Shown here: positions 25,228 through 33,648 of the stretch, piece after piece
How positions within the stretch are numbered: the stretch's first letter is position 1
Layout of the letters: each line of letters opens with the position of its first letter
Assembly: GCA_965229525.1 (NCBI GenBank)
Contig: OZ245886.1
Coordinates: 930,001 to 994,000 of the forward strand
Reading direction: 5' to 3'
Source of the DNA: HXMU1420-13 sp965229525
GTDB lineage: Bacteria > Bacteroidota > Rhodothermia > Balneolales > Balneolaceae
Length of the DNA: 64,000 bases
Translations under genes and position numbers: made by a program
Notes under the pieces: model-generated
Database searches by the model: none
What the model was told of the DNA's origin: nothing
Seen by the model: only the letters and a program-made list of their open reading frames with translations

Positions 25228-25614
25228 ATGCGTGCACTTCCATTTTATGACGATGAACAGAACGGCGGATTCATGATGCTGGAAGGAATTCTGCGCGTGG
25301 AGAAGGGGAAACTTCTTATTGAATACCATAAAAAAGATGCTATTGTAGAGGTTGTTAAATCTGGAGTTAAAACGGTAGAGATTAGTTTAGATGACATTGA
25401 TCTGATTGAATACAAGAAAAAACTATTTAGTGGCAGGCTGATTCTTCATGCTAAAAGAGCTACAGTGTTTGAAGATTTTCCAGGAAACGATTTGCTTACC
25501 CGCACCCTAAAAGTGAAGCGAAAGAATCGTGAGATAGCTGCAAACCTTGCCTCTAATGTGAATCTCTTCTTATCGGAAAAGAAACTTCGCGAGCTTGATG
25601 AGGATACTGAATGA
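25228..25614 (+). CDS. PH-like domain protein, first of a tandem pair
   Basis: A 128-residue soluble protein without signal peptide or membrane segment. Its alternating strands and terminal helix (ASNVNLFLSEKKLRELDED) suggest a bacterial PH-like fold. It is clearly related to the next gene: DLIEYKKKLFSGRLIL here corresponds to QSIRFKKTLFSAYVII there. I do not recognise a named family or activity. The ATG at 25228 follows AACAGG. It overlaps the next start by 4 bases (ATGA), so the two are translationally coupled, and it lies just downstream of the structured RNA on the other strand. Confidence 0.7.
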   Translation: MRALPFYDDEQNGGFMMLEGILRVEKGKLLIEYHKKDAIVEVVKSGVKTVEISLDDIDLIEYKKKLFSGRLILHAKRATVFEDFPGNDLLTRTLKVKRKNREIAANLASNVNLFLSEKKLRELDEDTE

Positions 25615-25979
25615 GCTTCGCCTATAACTACGAAGTTCAACAGACAGATGGTCAGGTAACCTATAAAACCATCAACGGAGTTTTAAGTATTGAAGGAGAA
25701 GAGCTGCTTTTCGAATACAAACTGTACGATCAGACGCGTACTTCCATCAGTGTTTTGAACAAGTTTTCCTTCAATGTCGATTTGGTGCAATCCATTCGAT
25801 TTAAGAAAACACTCTTTAGTGCCTATGTGATCATAGAAACGGTTAAATCCGTTTTTCTTGATCCACTCCCAGGTAGTTCAAAAGGTGTAATTCACCTGCA
25901 AATTGATCGCGATCACCGGAAACAAGCGGAGGATTTTTGTTCTCAGATTAATGTGGCATTGGAACGACGGAGGGAGTAA
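25611..25979 (+). CDS. PH-like domain protein, second of a tandem pair
   Basis: A 122-residue paralogue of the preceding gene, sharing the GVLSIEGEELLFEYKL strand pattern, the KKTLFSAYVII core and the C-terminal helix (AEDFCSQINVALERRRE). No signal peptide or catalytic motif is visible. The ATGA overlap indicates coupled translation, and the two products may form a heterodimer. It ends near a hairpin shared with the convergent asd gene. Function unknown. Confidence 0.68.
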   Translation: MSFAYNYEVQQTDGQVTYKTINGVLSIEGEELLFEYKLYDQTRTSISVLNKFSFNVDLVQSIRFKKTLFSAYVIIETVKSVFLDPLPGSSKGVIHLQIDRDHRKQAEDFCSQINVALERRRE

Positions 25980-26008
25980 TCTTTCATTACTCGAATTTCG
26001 TTATTCGT

Positions 26009-26030
26009 TAATCGAAAATAAGTTCGATTA
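26009..26030. terminator. Hairpin between the convergent PH-like pair and asd
   Basis: TAATCGAA (26009-26016) is exactly complementary to TTCGATTA (26023-26030) with a 6-base loop. AT-rich words TTCGTTATTCGTTAATCG surround it. It lies in the 55-base gap between two convergent stops. Confidence 0.45.
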
Positions 26031-26034
26031 GCGT

Positions 26035-27090
26035 TTAACGATCTACAAGAACGCCCTTTTCCACCAACAATTCCGCATTCAAGATTGCGCCACCTGCTGC
26101 ACCACGAATGGTGTTATGTGCCATACATACAAAACTGATATCAAACACTTCTGCCTCGCGTAATCGGCCCATATGTAGCTGCATTCCATTTTCATGATCG
26201 GCATGAAGTCGTGGTTGTGGGAATCGTTCTTCATCGTGAAGAACAATTACATCCTTTGGAGCAAAAGGTAAGTCCAGATCTGCTATTGGATTCTCGAATC
26301 CTAGAACAGCTTCTTTCACTGCTTCAATGCTAGATGGTTTTTTAGATAACTGAACCGTAACTGCTGCCATATGCCCATTTAGTGTTGGCACTCGAGTACA
26401 AGTCGCCTGAACCGGATATTCAGGATTTTGAATGGCCCCATTTTTAAGGCTTCCTAATAGTTTCTGAGTCTCAGGCGCAATTTTATCTTCTTCACCGGAA
26501 ATATATGGAACCACATTTCCCAAAATATCCAAACTTGGAACACCGGGATATCCTGCTCCAGATATAGCCTGCATAGTAGTTACGATCATCGCCTCTATAC
26601 CGAAAGCATCGTAAATCGGACGCAATGCCAACGAGAGTGGTACTGCCACACAATTTGGGTTCGTTACAATCCAGCCGGAATTATCCTCAGAAAAAGTCTG
26701 AGTTTTAATTAACTCGATATGATCCGGGTTAACCTCCGGAACTAGTAATGGCACGTTTGGGTGCTGTCGGTAATTCTTCGCATTGGAAATTACCGGAATT
26801 CCAGCTTTTGCAAAAGCTCCTTCAATCTCATAAGCAACCGATGAATCCAATCCTGAAAATACAAAATCAACATCACCCATCTGTTTAGGATCACATGGAT
26901 TTACCACCATCTCAGCGATATAACCTGGTAAACTTACATCTTCAATCCAATTAGCTGCATCTATGTATTTTTTACCTGCTGATCGAGATGATGCTCCAAG
27001 AGCTGCAATATCAAACCATGGATGGTTTTGGAGTAAACGAATAAATTTTTGTCCTACAGCGCCCGTCGCGCCTAGTATGCCGACTTTCAT
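26035..27090 (-). CDS. asd: Aspartate-semialdehyde dehydrogenase
   Basis: A 351-residue enzyme reducing aspartyl phosphate to aspartate semialdehyde, the branch point to lysine, diaminopimelate, methionine and threonine. The NADP site is VGILGATGAVGQKF (3-16). SNAKNYRQH (102-110) is followed by the active cysteine Cys147 in TNPNCVAVPL. The SNAKNYR and VPEVNPDH motifs and the length place it in the archaeal/fungal-type branch rather than the classic proteobacterial one. ATG start; divergent from glycyl-tRNA synthetase with an AT-rich inverted repeat between them. No lysine-pathway gene is adjacent. Confidence 0.93.
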   Translation of the reverse strand: MKVGILGATGAVGQKFIRLLQNHPWFDIAALGASSRSAGKKYIDAANWIEDVSLPGYIAEMVVNPCDPKQMGDVDFVFSGLDSSVAYEIEGAFAKAGIPVISNAKNYRQHPNVPLLVPEVNPDHIELIKTQTFSEDNSGWIVTNPNCVAVPLSLALRPIYDAFGIEAMIVTTMQAISGAGYPGVPSLDILGNVVPYISGEEDKIAPETQKLLGSLKNGAIQNPEYPVQATCTRVPTLNGHMAAVTVQLSKKPSSIEAVKEAVLGFENPIADLDLPFAPKDVIVLHDEERFPQPRLHADHENGMQLHMGRLREAEVFDISFVCMAHNTIRGAAGGAILNAELLVEKGVLVDR

Positions 27091-27117
27091 GAATAAAATT
27101 ATGAATTATGAATGAGT

Positions 27118-27164
27118 GAATTAAGAATTGAGAAATTACCATTCTTAATTCTTAATTCTTAATT
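27118..27164. repeat. Inverted repeat and ATTCTTA tandem repeat between asd and glycyl-tRNA synthetase
   Basis: GAATTAAGAAT (27118-27128) is complementary to ATTCTTAATTC (27141-27151). The right arm continues as three tandem copies of ATTCTTA (27141-27161). It lies in a divergent promoter region. It may be an operator or an old intergenic repeat; similar AATTAGGAAT words occur near 14110, 19920 and 38760. Confidence 0.4.
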
Positions 27165-27276
27165 GGGATTAAATGAAAAGCATGAAATAACTTTCTGGCA
27201 ATATATGTTAAAAGAAGCTGCCTAAATCCTTATCTTCCGCGCTCATTAATACTCAGTAACGAAGTAGAACTTCTCC

Positions 27277-28728
27277 ATGTCGAATTTAGACAGCTTAGAT
27301 AAAATTGTTTCTCTAGCCAAAGCACGTGGCTTTATTTTTCAGTCATCCGAAATTTATGGTGGACTCAGTGCCGTGTACGATTACGGCCCCTTAGGTGTAG
27401 AACTAAAGCGAAATATCCGCAATGCATGGTGGAAAGAAATGACCCAACGCCATAGTAATATTGTAGGGGTTGATGCGGCTATTTTCATGCACCCTAAAGT
27501 ATGGGAAGCTTCCGGTCATGTGGGTGGTTTCAATGATCCTATGATCGACGACAAGCAGTCTAAGAAGCGTTATCGCGCTGATATGTTGATCGAGCAATAC
27601 ATCTTCAAGTTGGAAAAAGATGGAAAGACAGAAAAAGCTGCTGAGCTTCAGGAATTATTAGATACCTCAGGTACTCGAAAAAGCCTGACAGAAGATTTAT
27701 ACGATATCATTATCGAAAATGAGATTAAGTCACCAGATTCCGGGGCTTTCGATTGGACAGAAGTTCGCCAGTTTAACTTGATGTTTAAGACGGCATTTGG
27801 TGCCACTTCATCCGAAGAAGATGGAGTTTATCTTCGTCCGGAAACTGCACAAGGTATTTTTGTTAACTACAAGAATGTACTTGATACGAGCCGAGTAGCT
27901 GTTCCTTTTGGGATTGCTCAAACCGGAAAAGCATTTAGAAATGAGGTGGTTGCTCGACAATTTGTATTCCGTATGCGTGAGTTTGAGCAAATGGAAATGC
28001 AATATTTTGTAGAACCAGGCACCGATGCCGATGCGTACGCAGATTGGAAAGAGCGTCGCCTAAGCTGGCACAAACGAATTGGTATTCGCGAAGAGAATCT
28101 TCGTTTTGCCGATCATCCACAGGATAAGCTTGCCCACTATGCCCTGGCTGCTGTTGATGTTCAATATCAATTTCCGATTGGCTGGCAGGAAGTGGAAGGA
28201 ATTCATAATCGATCGGACTTTGACTTGACCCAGCATCAAGAGTTTTCGGGCAAAAAGCTCGACTACTTCGATCAGAAAAATAACAAGCGCTACGTTCCTT
28301 ATGTGATCGAAACATCGATTGGTCTAGATCGCTGTACGCTTATGGTTCTTTGTGACTCTTATCGCGAGGAGGAGGTAGATGGTGATAAACGCGTTGTTCT
28401 TAAAATGCATCCGGAATTGGCTCCAATTCAAGTTGGGGTGTTCCCACTTGTTAAGAAGCCGGGATTGCAAGAAGTAGCTAGAAAAATCGAAGCTGATTTA
28501 ATAGAAGATTATTCAGTTCAATACGATGAAGCCGGATCTATCGGAAAACGTTATCGCCGACTTGATGAAGCCGGAACTCCTTTCTGTATCACGGTAGATT
28601 TCGATACGATTGAAAGCGATAATATGGTTACGATTCGTCATCGCGATGATATGAGTCAGGAAAGAATTCCAATTGAAAATGTCGGATCGGCTATCAAAGA
28701 CGGAATGAAGGGTTGGACGCCTAGTTAA
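27277..28728 (+). CDS. glyQS: Glycyl-tRNA synthetase, single-chain class II type
   Basis: A 483-residue enzyme that charges tRNA-Gly, of the dimeric eukaryote-like class found in Bacteroidota. Residues 1-35 show RGFIFQSSEIYGG and YDYGPLGVELKRN. Class II motif 2 is GKAFRNEV...FRMREFEQME, and motif 3 is IETSIGLDRCTLMVL. The C-terminal anticodon-binding domain starts near LAPIQVGVFPL (about 385). ATG 27277; a weak -7-like TATCTTCC lies at 27231-27238. No T-box-like leader is visible. Confidence 0.95.
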   Translation: MSNLDSLDKIVSLAKARGFIFQSSEIYGGLSAVYDYGPLGVELKRNIRNAWWKEMTQRHSNIVGVDAAIFMHPKVWEASGHVGGFNDPMIDDKQSKKRYRADMLIEQYIFKLEKDGKTEKAAELQELLDTSGTRKSLTEDLYDIIIENEIKSPDSGAFDWTEVRQFNLMFKTAFGATSSEEDGVYLRPETAQGIFVNYKNVLDTSRVAVPFGIAQTGKAFRNEVVARQFVFRMREFEQMEMQYFVEPGTDADAYADWKERRLSWHKRIGIREENLRFADHPQDKLAHYALAAVDVQYQFPIGWQEVEGIHNRSDFDLTQHQEFSGKKLDYFDQKNNKRYVPYVIETSIGLDRCTLMVLCDSYREEEVDGDKRVVLKMHPELAPIQVGVFPLVKKPGLQEVARKIEADLIEDYSVQYDEAGSIGKRYRRLDEAGTPFCITVDFDTIESDNMVTIRHRDDMSQERIPIENVGSAIKDGMKGWTPS

Positions 28729-28750
28729 GTTAGATGTGCTTTTCTCAAAA

Positions 28751-28775
28751 GTCATGCTGTATTTATTTCAGCATC
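28751..28775 (+). terminator. GTCATGCTG palindrome acting as probable terminator of glycyl-tRNA synthetase
   Basis: ATGCTG pairs with CAGCAT around a 9-base loop, and TTTTC follows. GTCATGCTG at the left and TTTCAGCATC at the right also match the intergenic palindrome family seen at 36184, 38793, 38870 and 40686, so a repeat seems to have been taken over as a terminator. Confidence 0.5.
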
Positions 28776-28864
28776 TTTTCACTGCTGATTCGATTCATAA
28801 GATCTTGAAACAAATCAGTCAACGAATTACCTGACATCTACAAGGATGACTCATAATTAGCAAA

Positions 28865-29251
28865 TCAATCCAAATCATTGAGTTGAATATTCAGGGCTTT
28901 TACACTGATCTGAATTTCGATCATCATCATTCCTAATGATATAAGGAGTAGGATCAAACTGAGCCCGAATAGTATTTTTCCGAGTAACACCCATCCTGCA
29001 AAAAGTGCCACCATGCAAAAGACGGATAAAAAGAGCGATCCAATTCCGAGCAACTGCATGTCTTTGATCAGTCTGATTCTTTTATGAAGATTATCAATCT
29101 GAGCTTTGGCCGCTTTATCACCTGTATCTTTATACTTCCCGTGAAGTGTTCGAATCAGGTTTGCAATAGATAAAAAACGATTGGTATAGGCGAGCAATAG
29201 CAACGAAATTGCTGAAAATAGAAGTCCGGGTGTTGTTAAGTTTAATTCCAT
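28865..29251 (-). CDS. DUF2721 family membrane protein
   Basis: A 128-residue protein with an N-terminal hydrophobic helix (LLFSAISLLLLAY), a charged middle (RIRLIKDMQ) and two further helices (IGSLFLSVFCMVALFAGWVL and ILFGLSLILLLISLGMMM). It ends in a short soluble tail. This fits DUF2721, small inner-membrane proteins without a known role. It starts at ATG 29251, three bases after the upstream glycosyltransferase stop, so the two are probably co-transcribed. Confidence 0.75.
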   Translation of the reverse strand: MELNLTTPGLLFSAISLLLLAYTNRFLSIANLIRTLHGKYKDTGDKAAKAQIDNLHKRIRLIKDMQLLGIGSLFLSVFCMVALFAGWVLLGKILFGLSLILLLISLGMMMIEIQISVKALNIQLNDLD

Positions 29252-29254
29252 GAA

Positions 29255-30781
29255 TTACTCTGTATAAATTCTCCAAACACTAGCAGGATTAGTTGCCTCT
29301 TCAAACCTGTAACGAAGATAATCATGTACACTCGCCTGCTGCATGGTATATGGTTCGTAAACAAATACGGGTATAAATGTAATTCCATTCCATTCAAATG
29401 GTTTATGGTTTCTCAATTCAGGAATCAGAAAGGTAGAATAGTCAAAAATCTCAGGATATGAAGCTATGTATTCCACCTTCATAGCCTTTAGGGCTTCTGC
29501 CATTCTTACACTATCGTCATGTTGATATCGATTCTCATTCAGTAAATAATAAGAAGAGATGAAGTAGTCTAAATCCAACTCACTTTCTACAATAGGAACC
29601 GCTAAATCACTCCAGATTTTTGTTTTTTGATTGATATTTTCTTTCATCCAAAACCCGATTTCTTTACGTGGTTGCAAAGAATACTGCCTGTAGTAAGGAA
29701 CTATCAATTGTGTGAGGGTTAATGCAAGGAACAGTATCACCTTCCGTTGATCTACAAAGGGTCTGAAATATCCATTTGCCATCAATGCAACAAACCAAAT
29801 AGTTGCTATCGGAAGAACAATCACAAAAAAGCGTGCCTCCGGATATGAAATGATGGTAGTTTGGGCAAATAGAAAAAATATCAAGTGATTCAGCAAGAAA
29901 AACCCAATTAGTGTTACGATGCTATATTCACGAAATCTTATGGAGGTTTTCTTCAACCAGATAAAAAATACAATGATTGGAAAGCCTTGTAGAAGTACAA
30001 ATAGTGGGGTAAATACATATCGAACAACACTATTTACATCTTCGGTATAAAAATTTGTGCTACTTGTAGTGCTACCAATACGAATTAGCATCCAGCCAAG
30101 TGGACTTCCTGTGGTATTCCAAGAATACCCAAACCAGACAAGTACGCCTGCCCCAGATCCAATTGCCGACCATAGTGCTCTTTTCTTTTCTCCGATAAGA
30201 AATAGGTAGATAACGGTTATCCCAACTAAATAAAGCAATTCTGTTCGAGTTAAGACCGCCAAAAAAGTTGAACCAATGATAATCCATCTGTTTTGTTGAT
30301 GTAACCCGAAAAACCAACTTACTATCACGAGTGCACCCATTATTTCTGCCATATTCATATAGCTAAATACAATGAGGTAGGGCTGAATAGCTAATAATAG
30401 CCCTGTAAATAACACCCATTTTTTTTCAAAAATTCTGCTCGCAAGTAAAGTCCCAACACCAACTGTTGCAATACCAAGAATGGTATTTGCAATTTGCATT
30501 ATTTGAAGAGAATACGTTCCTGTGACCCACTGTACCATCGCACCCCAGTATCGAATAGCCGGAAACCACGTTAAATGACGATCTTTAAAATCAGAGTAAA
30601 CCCAACCGTTATCTAAAGTGAGTTTACTCATGATCAGGTTATGGTGTGAATCTCCCCAAAAATCCTGAAATCCCAGTAACAACACAGCAGAGCGAGTAAA
30701 TAGCGCTAGAATCAGTGCTGTATAAATAGGATAAGCCTCAAGTTTATTCAACCAGAGGCTCTGAGTATAGTTTTTGCTCAT
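29255..30781 (-). CDS. GT-C type membrane glycosyltransferase (PMT/ArnT-like, GT39 superfamily)
   Basis: A 508-residue protein with about ten membrane segments. The large first loop carries the acidic motif (GDSHHNLIMSKLTL and FKDRHLTWFPAIRYWG) near residues 42-72, as in lipid-linked-sugar-dependent GT-C enzymes such as the PMT and ArnT families. A soluble C-terminal tail of about 110 residues follows. It probably moves a sugar from a polyprenyl carrier onto a lipid or protein in the periplasm; donor and acceptor are unknown. It shares a run with DUF2721 downstream and sodC upstream (40-base gap). Confidence 0.75.
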   Translation of the reverse strand: MSKNYTQSLWLNKLEAYPIYTALILALFTRSAVLLLGFQDFWGDSHHNLIMSKLTLDNGWVYSDFKDRHLTWFPAIRYWGAMVQWVTGTYSLQIMQIANTILGIATVGVGTLLASRIFEKKWVLFTGLLLAIQPYLIVFSYMNMAEIMGALVIVSWFFGLHQQNRWIIIGSTFLAVLTRTELLYLVGITVIYLFLIGEKKRALWSAIGSGAGVLVWFGYSWNTTGSPLGWMLIRIGSTTSSTNFYTEDVNSVVRYVFTPLFVLLQGFPIIVFFIWLKKTSIRFREYSIVTLIGFFLLNHLIFFLFAQTTIISYPEARFFVIVLPIATIWFVALMANGYFRPFVDQRKVILFLALTLTQLIVPYYRQYSLQPRKEIGFWMKENINQKTKIWSDLAVPIVESELDLDYFISSYYLLNENRYQHDDSVRMAEALKAMKVEYIASYPEIFDYSTFLIPELRNHKPFEWNGITFIPVFVYEPYTMQQASVHDYLRYRFEEATNPASVWRIYTE

Positions 30782-30821
30782 TCAGCTAAACTAAGCCGAA
30801 TTATTGAAAAAAGGGAGCTAC

Positions 30822-31349
30822 TTAATTCTGAATTCCAATAACTCCACAACCAATTCTTGGTCCTGCTGCACCAGAAGGTTGAGATTCTAAATCATCAACA
30901 CCGCCATGAACGATTACGCCACGACCGATTATTTCATGCATTTGAATTGTGCTGTCAACATAATCTAAAGTTGCATTCCCATTTTCATCAGCATCAATAT
31001 TGCCCATATCTCCCATATGTCGATTCATGTCCTCTGGTCCTGCATGATCATTTCCATTTGGGTTAAAGTGACCACCAGCTGAGGTTCCATCATCAGCAGT
31101 ACAATTTCCGTATTGATGGATATGAAAACCATGTTTTGAACCTGTTAACCCAGAAACTTCTGCAGTTACACGAACACCATTTTCTGTTTGCTCAAAATAC
31201 ACAGTACCGACAACATCGCTTCCATTTTTAGGATGCATTACTGCAACTGCATTTTCGATGGTTGGGTGAGTTATTTGCTCGTGAGAATTTTCAGAGGCGC
31301 AGTTTATAAAAAGAATTATAACGGCAAATAAACTTAAAACCTGTTTCAT
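30822..31349 (-). CDS. sodC: Copper/zinc superoxide dismutase lipoprotein
   Basis: A 175-residue periplasmic or outer-membrane enzyme converting superoxide to hydrogen peroxide and oxygen. A lipoprotein signal (LFINC, lipid-attachment Cys17) anchors it. Copper and zinc ligands are visible in HGFHIHQYGNC, GGHFNPNG, NRHMGDMG and the GRGVIVHGG motif. The disulfide cysteines are in GNCTAD and RIGCGVIG, and the arginine of GAAGPRIGCGV is in place. Length is usual for bacterial SodC. Position beside envelope genes fits a periplasmic role. Confidence 0.94.
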   Translation of the reverse strand: MKQVLSLFAVIILFINCASENSHEQITHPTIENAVAVMHPKNGSDVVGTVYFEQTENGVRVTAEVSGLTGSKHGFHIHQYGNCTADDGTSAGGHFNPNGNDHAGPEDMNRHMGDMGNIDADENGNATLDYVDSTIQMHEIIGRGVIVHGGVDDLESQPSGAAGPRIGCGVIGIQN

Positions 31350-31377
31350 TTTTTTTAATGAGTTTTATGTTACACAA

Positions 31378-32649
31378 TCAAAGTGCTTTTTTCCGAAATT
31401 CGTTCAATGTTTTAATGCCTTCTACAAAGGTTTTATATTCTTCTGGTTGATTAATTTTTAATGCGTCTAACTTTTTCTTTACGGTAGCTTCTCTGAATAA
31501 TAGCATTGAATTTTTAAAATAAACTGAGGTAAAAATACTCACCGAAAGGTACCCTAGAATATACAACATTGGGGTTCCACTAAGCCAAAGAACGATTGAG
31601 ACAAAAACCCAAAAAGCCGGAAAAAGAATAAGACCCAGCATGTATTTCACAGTTGCATCGAAAGTATGGTCTTTAATTTTTGTATTGATAATTCTCTTAA
31701 TTGGCTGATACGGAAGTATGTTATTTATCCAACTAAAGACATAAAGTGGAAATAGTAACACCCAATACATCCAGGGCTTTTTTCTGCCAGATGTACTTTT
31801 GATGGAAATATCGTACGTATTGCTAATCTCAACGATTTGCTTACCAGTTTCGATTATTTCAGGAGTTAGTTGTTCACTTAGCCTTCTTACTTTCTGATTT
31901 ACTTTCTCAGGATTAATATACTCTTGTACATCATTTTCGAGATCTGTTAAGAGAACTTGCATGGCAGGATATTGATCAAGATTCGGGACATGCATCACAG
32001 TTTCCTTCATCTCATCAGAAACATCGCTCTTAAGTTGATTAGCCGCTTTTCTCTCATCAGTTTCATAAAGCTCTTTATAGTTTTTCACCGAAATAGGCTT
32101 TCCATATACTATTTGAACATTATTTCTTGATCTTCGATGTTCTGAATAGTTCAATCCAACGGGTAAAATCTGTAAGTCCAATTCCCAATCGTATTTTAAT
32201 TCAGCATCGAATGCAATTCGGGTAAATCCTTTACTTAGCGGACGAATACGCCGTCTTAAATCATGATTAGCTTCCGGAAAAATTAACACTAAATTCTTTT
32301 CCCCAAGTCGCTCAATACATTGTTCAAAAATTGCGTTGTTCTTTGTTACAGAACTTAATCCGTCTCTAACTCGGTAAACCGGAAGCATATTTAAACTGCG
32401 TAAAAACCAGTTAGAAAATTTCGTTGAAAACACTCCTGATCTGGTAAGCGCAACCATCGTGCCTGGCACATGTGTTTCAATCAATAAAGCGTCGATGAGT
32501 GCATTCTGATGATTAGGCGCGATAAGAATTGGTTTACCTTTTGGAAAATTCTCCTTACCAACAACTTTAACACGTTTGTAAAATAGCTTGAGCCCAGCCT
32601 TTACTACAAAGTATCGCCAGAAATTATACCACAGATAATTTTTACGCAT
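31378..32649 (-). CDS. PlsC-family lysophospholipid acyltransferase with membrane tail
   Basis: A 423-residue membrane acyltransferase. The acceptor-site motif is in the variant NHQNALIDAL (motif I, normally NHxxxxD), and the substrate motif is IFPEANHDLRRR. An RG...PVYRV segment sits between. The C-terminal third has three or four hydrophobic helices (ILGLILFPAFWVF, LYILGYLSVSIF), longer than simple PlsC. It probably esterifies lysophosphatidic acid or a related lipid; the precise substrate is inferred. The start overlaps the end of the upstream transporter gene by 8 bases. Confidence 0.8.
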   Translation of the reverse strand: MRKNYLWYNFWRYFVVKAGLKLFYKRVKVVGKENFPKGKPILIAPNHQNALIDALLIETHVPGTMVALTRSGVFSTKFSNWFLRSLNMLPVYRVRDGLSSVTKNNAIFEQCIERLGEKNLVLIFPEANHDLRRRIRPLSKGFTRIAFDAELKYDWELDLQILPVGLNYSEHRRSRNNVQIVYGKPISVKNYKELYETDERKAANQLKSDVSDEMKETVMHVPNLDQYPAMQVLLTDLENDVQEYINPEKVNQKVRRLSEQLTPEIIETGKQIVEISNTYDISIKSTSGRKKPWMYWVLLFPLYVFSWINNILPYQPIKRIINTKIKDHTFDATVKYMLGLILFPAFWVFVSIVLWLSGTPMLYILGYLSVSIFTSVYFKNSMLLFREATVKKKLDALKINQPEEYKTFVEGIKTLNEFRKKAL

Positions 32650-33565
32650 TAGAGAACACTTTTTGTAAGCTTACTTTTCCAATCGACCAATACCAGCCAA
32701 TCGTAAAACCCATAATTATGTGCCAAATACCCCACCAGGCGGCAATTAATGCCATGCCACCTAATCCCTCAAAAAAATTGAAAATCAATAATAAACCTAA
32801 TCCCGAATTCTGGATACCTGTTTCTACGGAAATTGATTTTCGATCTTCTATTGTAAGTTTCAATATACTTGCAATTGCAAACCCACCTGTTAAAGCCAGA
32901 GCATTATGGATAAAAACATATCCAACAACGTGATGCACATTTTCAATGAAATTATCGAAGTTCAATGCAAAAGCCGTGAGGATGAATCCTGCAAAAAAGA
33001 TTATCCCGAATCCCTTTATCCATTTGGTAAGCTTTAATGCCAAAGTCTCTTTAAAGTGGCGAACCATCATACCAAGAACTAGAGGAATTCCTAATATGAT
33101 TACTACTATTCTAAAAACCTCAAATAAGTCGAGACTTATTTCCTGAAGGATCGCGTTTGTTGGACCATACATGCTTGCCCAAAACATAAAATTTAATGGT
33201 GTAGCCACAATAGCTAAAAGTGTAGCAATGGCTGTCATCGTAACAGAAAGTGCGATATTTCCACCGGCTAACTGTGAAAAAAAATTCGAAATATTACCCC
33301 CAGGACAAGCTGAAACCATCATCATTCCAAGTGCTAATGACGGATGTGGTTGGGCAATTACAATGAACAAATAAGTAATTGCCGGAAGAAAAATGAATTG
33401 TGAAAATACACCGCCCAGAGTAGATTTTGGATTCTTTGCCAAATCCCTGAAATCCTGAATCGTTAGTTCCAGTGCAACTCCAAACATGATGAAGAATAAC
33501 GAGGCATTCATGACCATGAGTCCGCCCGTATTCAAATTCAGTTCTAAAGCATCAATTTCTGACAT
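32642..33565 (-). CDS. Bile acid:sodium symporter (BASS) family transporter
   Basis: About 307 residues from ATG 33565 (MSEIDALEL); a TTG at 33622 would add 19 unlike residues. Nine to ten hydrophobic helices are visible. The diagnostic segment is MMVSACPGGNISNFFSQLAGG, the Na-binding region of the family (read as MMVSACPGG and NISNFFSQLAGG). The substrate is an organic anion, unknown here. It is co-transcribed with the acyltransferase, whose start it overlaps. Confidence 0.85.
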   Translation of the reverse strand: MSEIDALELNLNTGGLMVMNASLFFIMFGVALELTIQDFRDLAKNPKSTLGGVFSQFIFLPAITYLFIVIAQPHPSLALGMMMVSACPGGNISNFFSQLAGGNIALSVTMTAIATLLAIVATPLNFMFWASMYGPTNAILQEISLDLFEVFRIVVIILGIPLVLGMMVRHFKETLALKLTKWIKGFGIIFFAGFILTAFALNFDNFIENVHHVVGYVFIHNALALTGGFAIASILKLTIEDRKSISVETGIQNSGLGLLLIFNFFEGLGGMALIAAWWGIWHIIMGFTIGWYWSIGKVSLQKVFSNA

Positions 33566-33648
33566 GGGCAGAATGTAGGAATTTTGAAATATGAATTTTG
33601 AATTGATTTCGATCTTATTCAAAATTCATATTTTATAATGTATAATTT

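Noticed and set aside
27118..27164. Short tandem ATTCTTA copies as the start of a CRISPR array.
   Set aside because: The unit is 7 bases, there are no spacers and no cas genes in the window.
27091..27276. T-box or other amino-acid riboswitch upstream of glycyl-tRNA synthetase.
   Set aside because: No T-box core or specifier-loop pattern is visible, only AT-rich repeats; the gene class is also not T-box controlled in this phylum.
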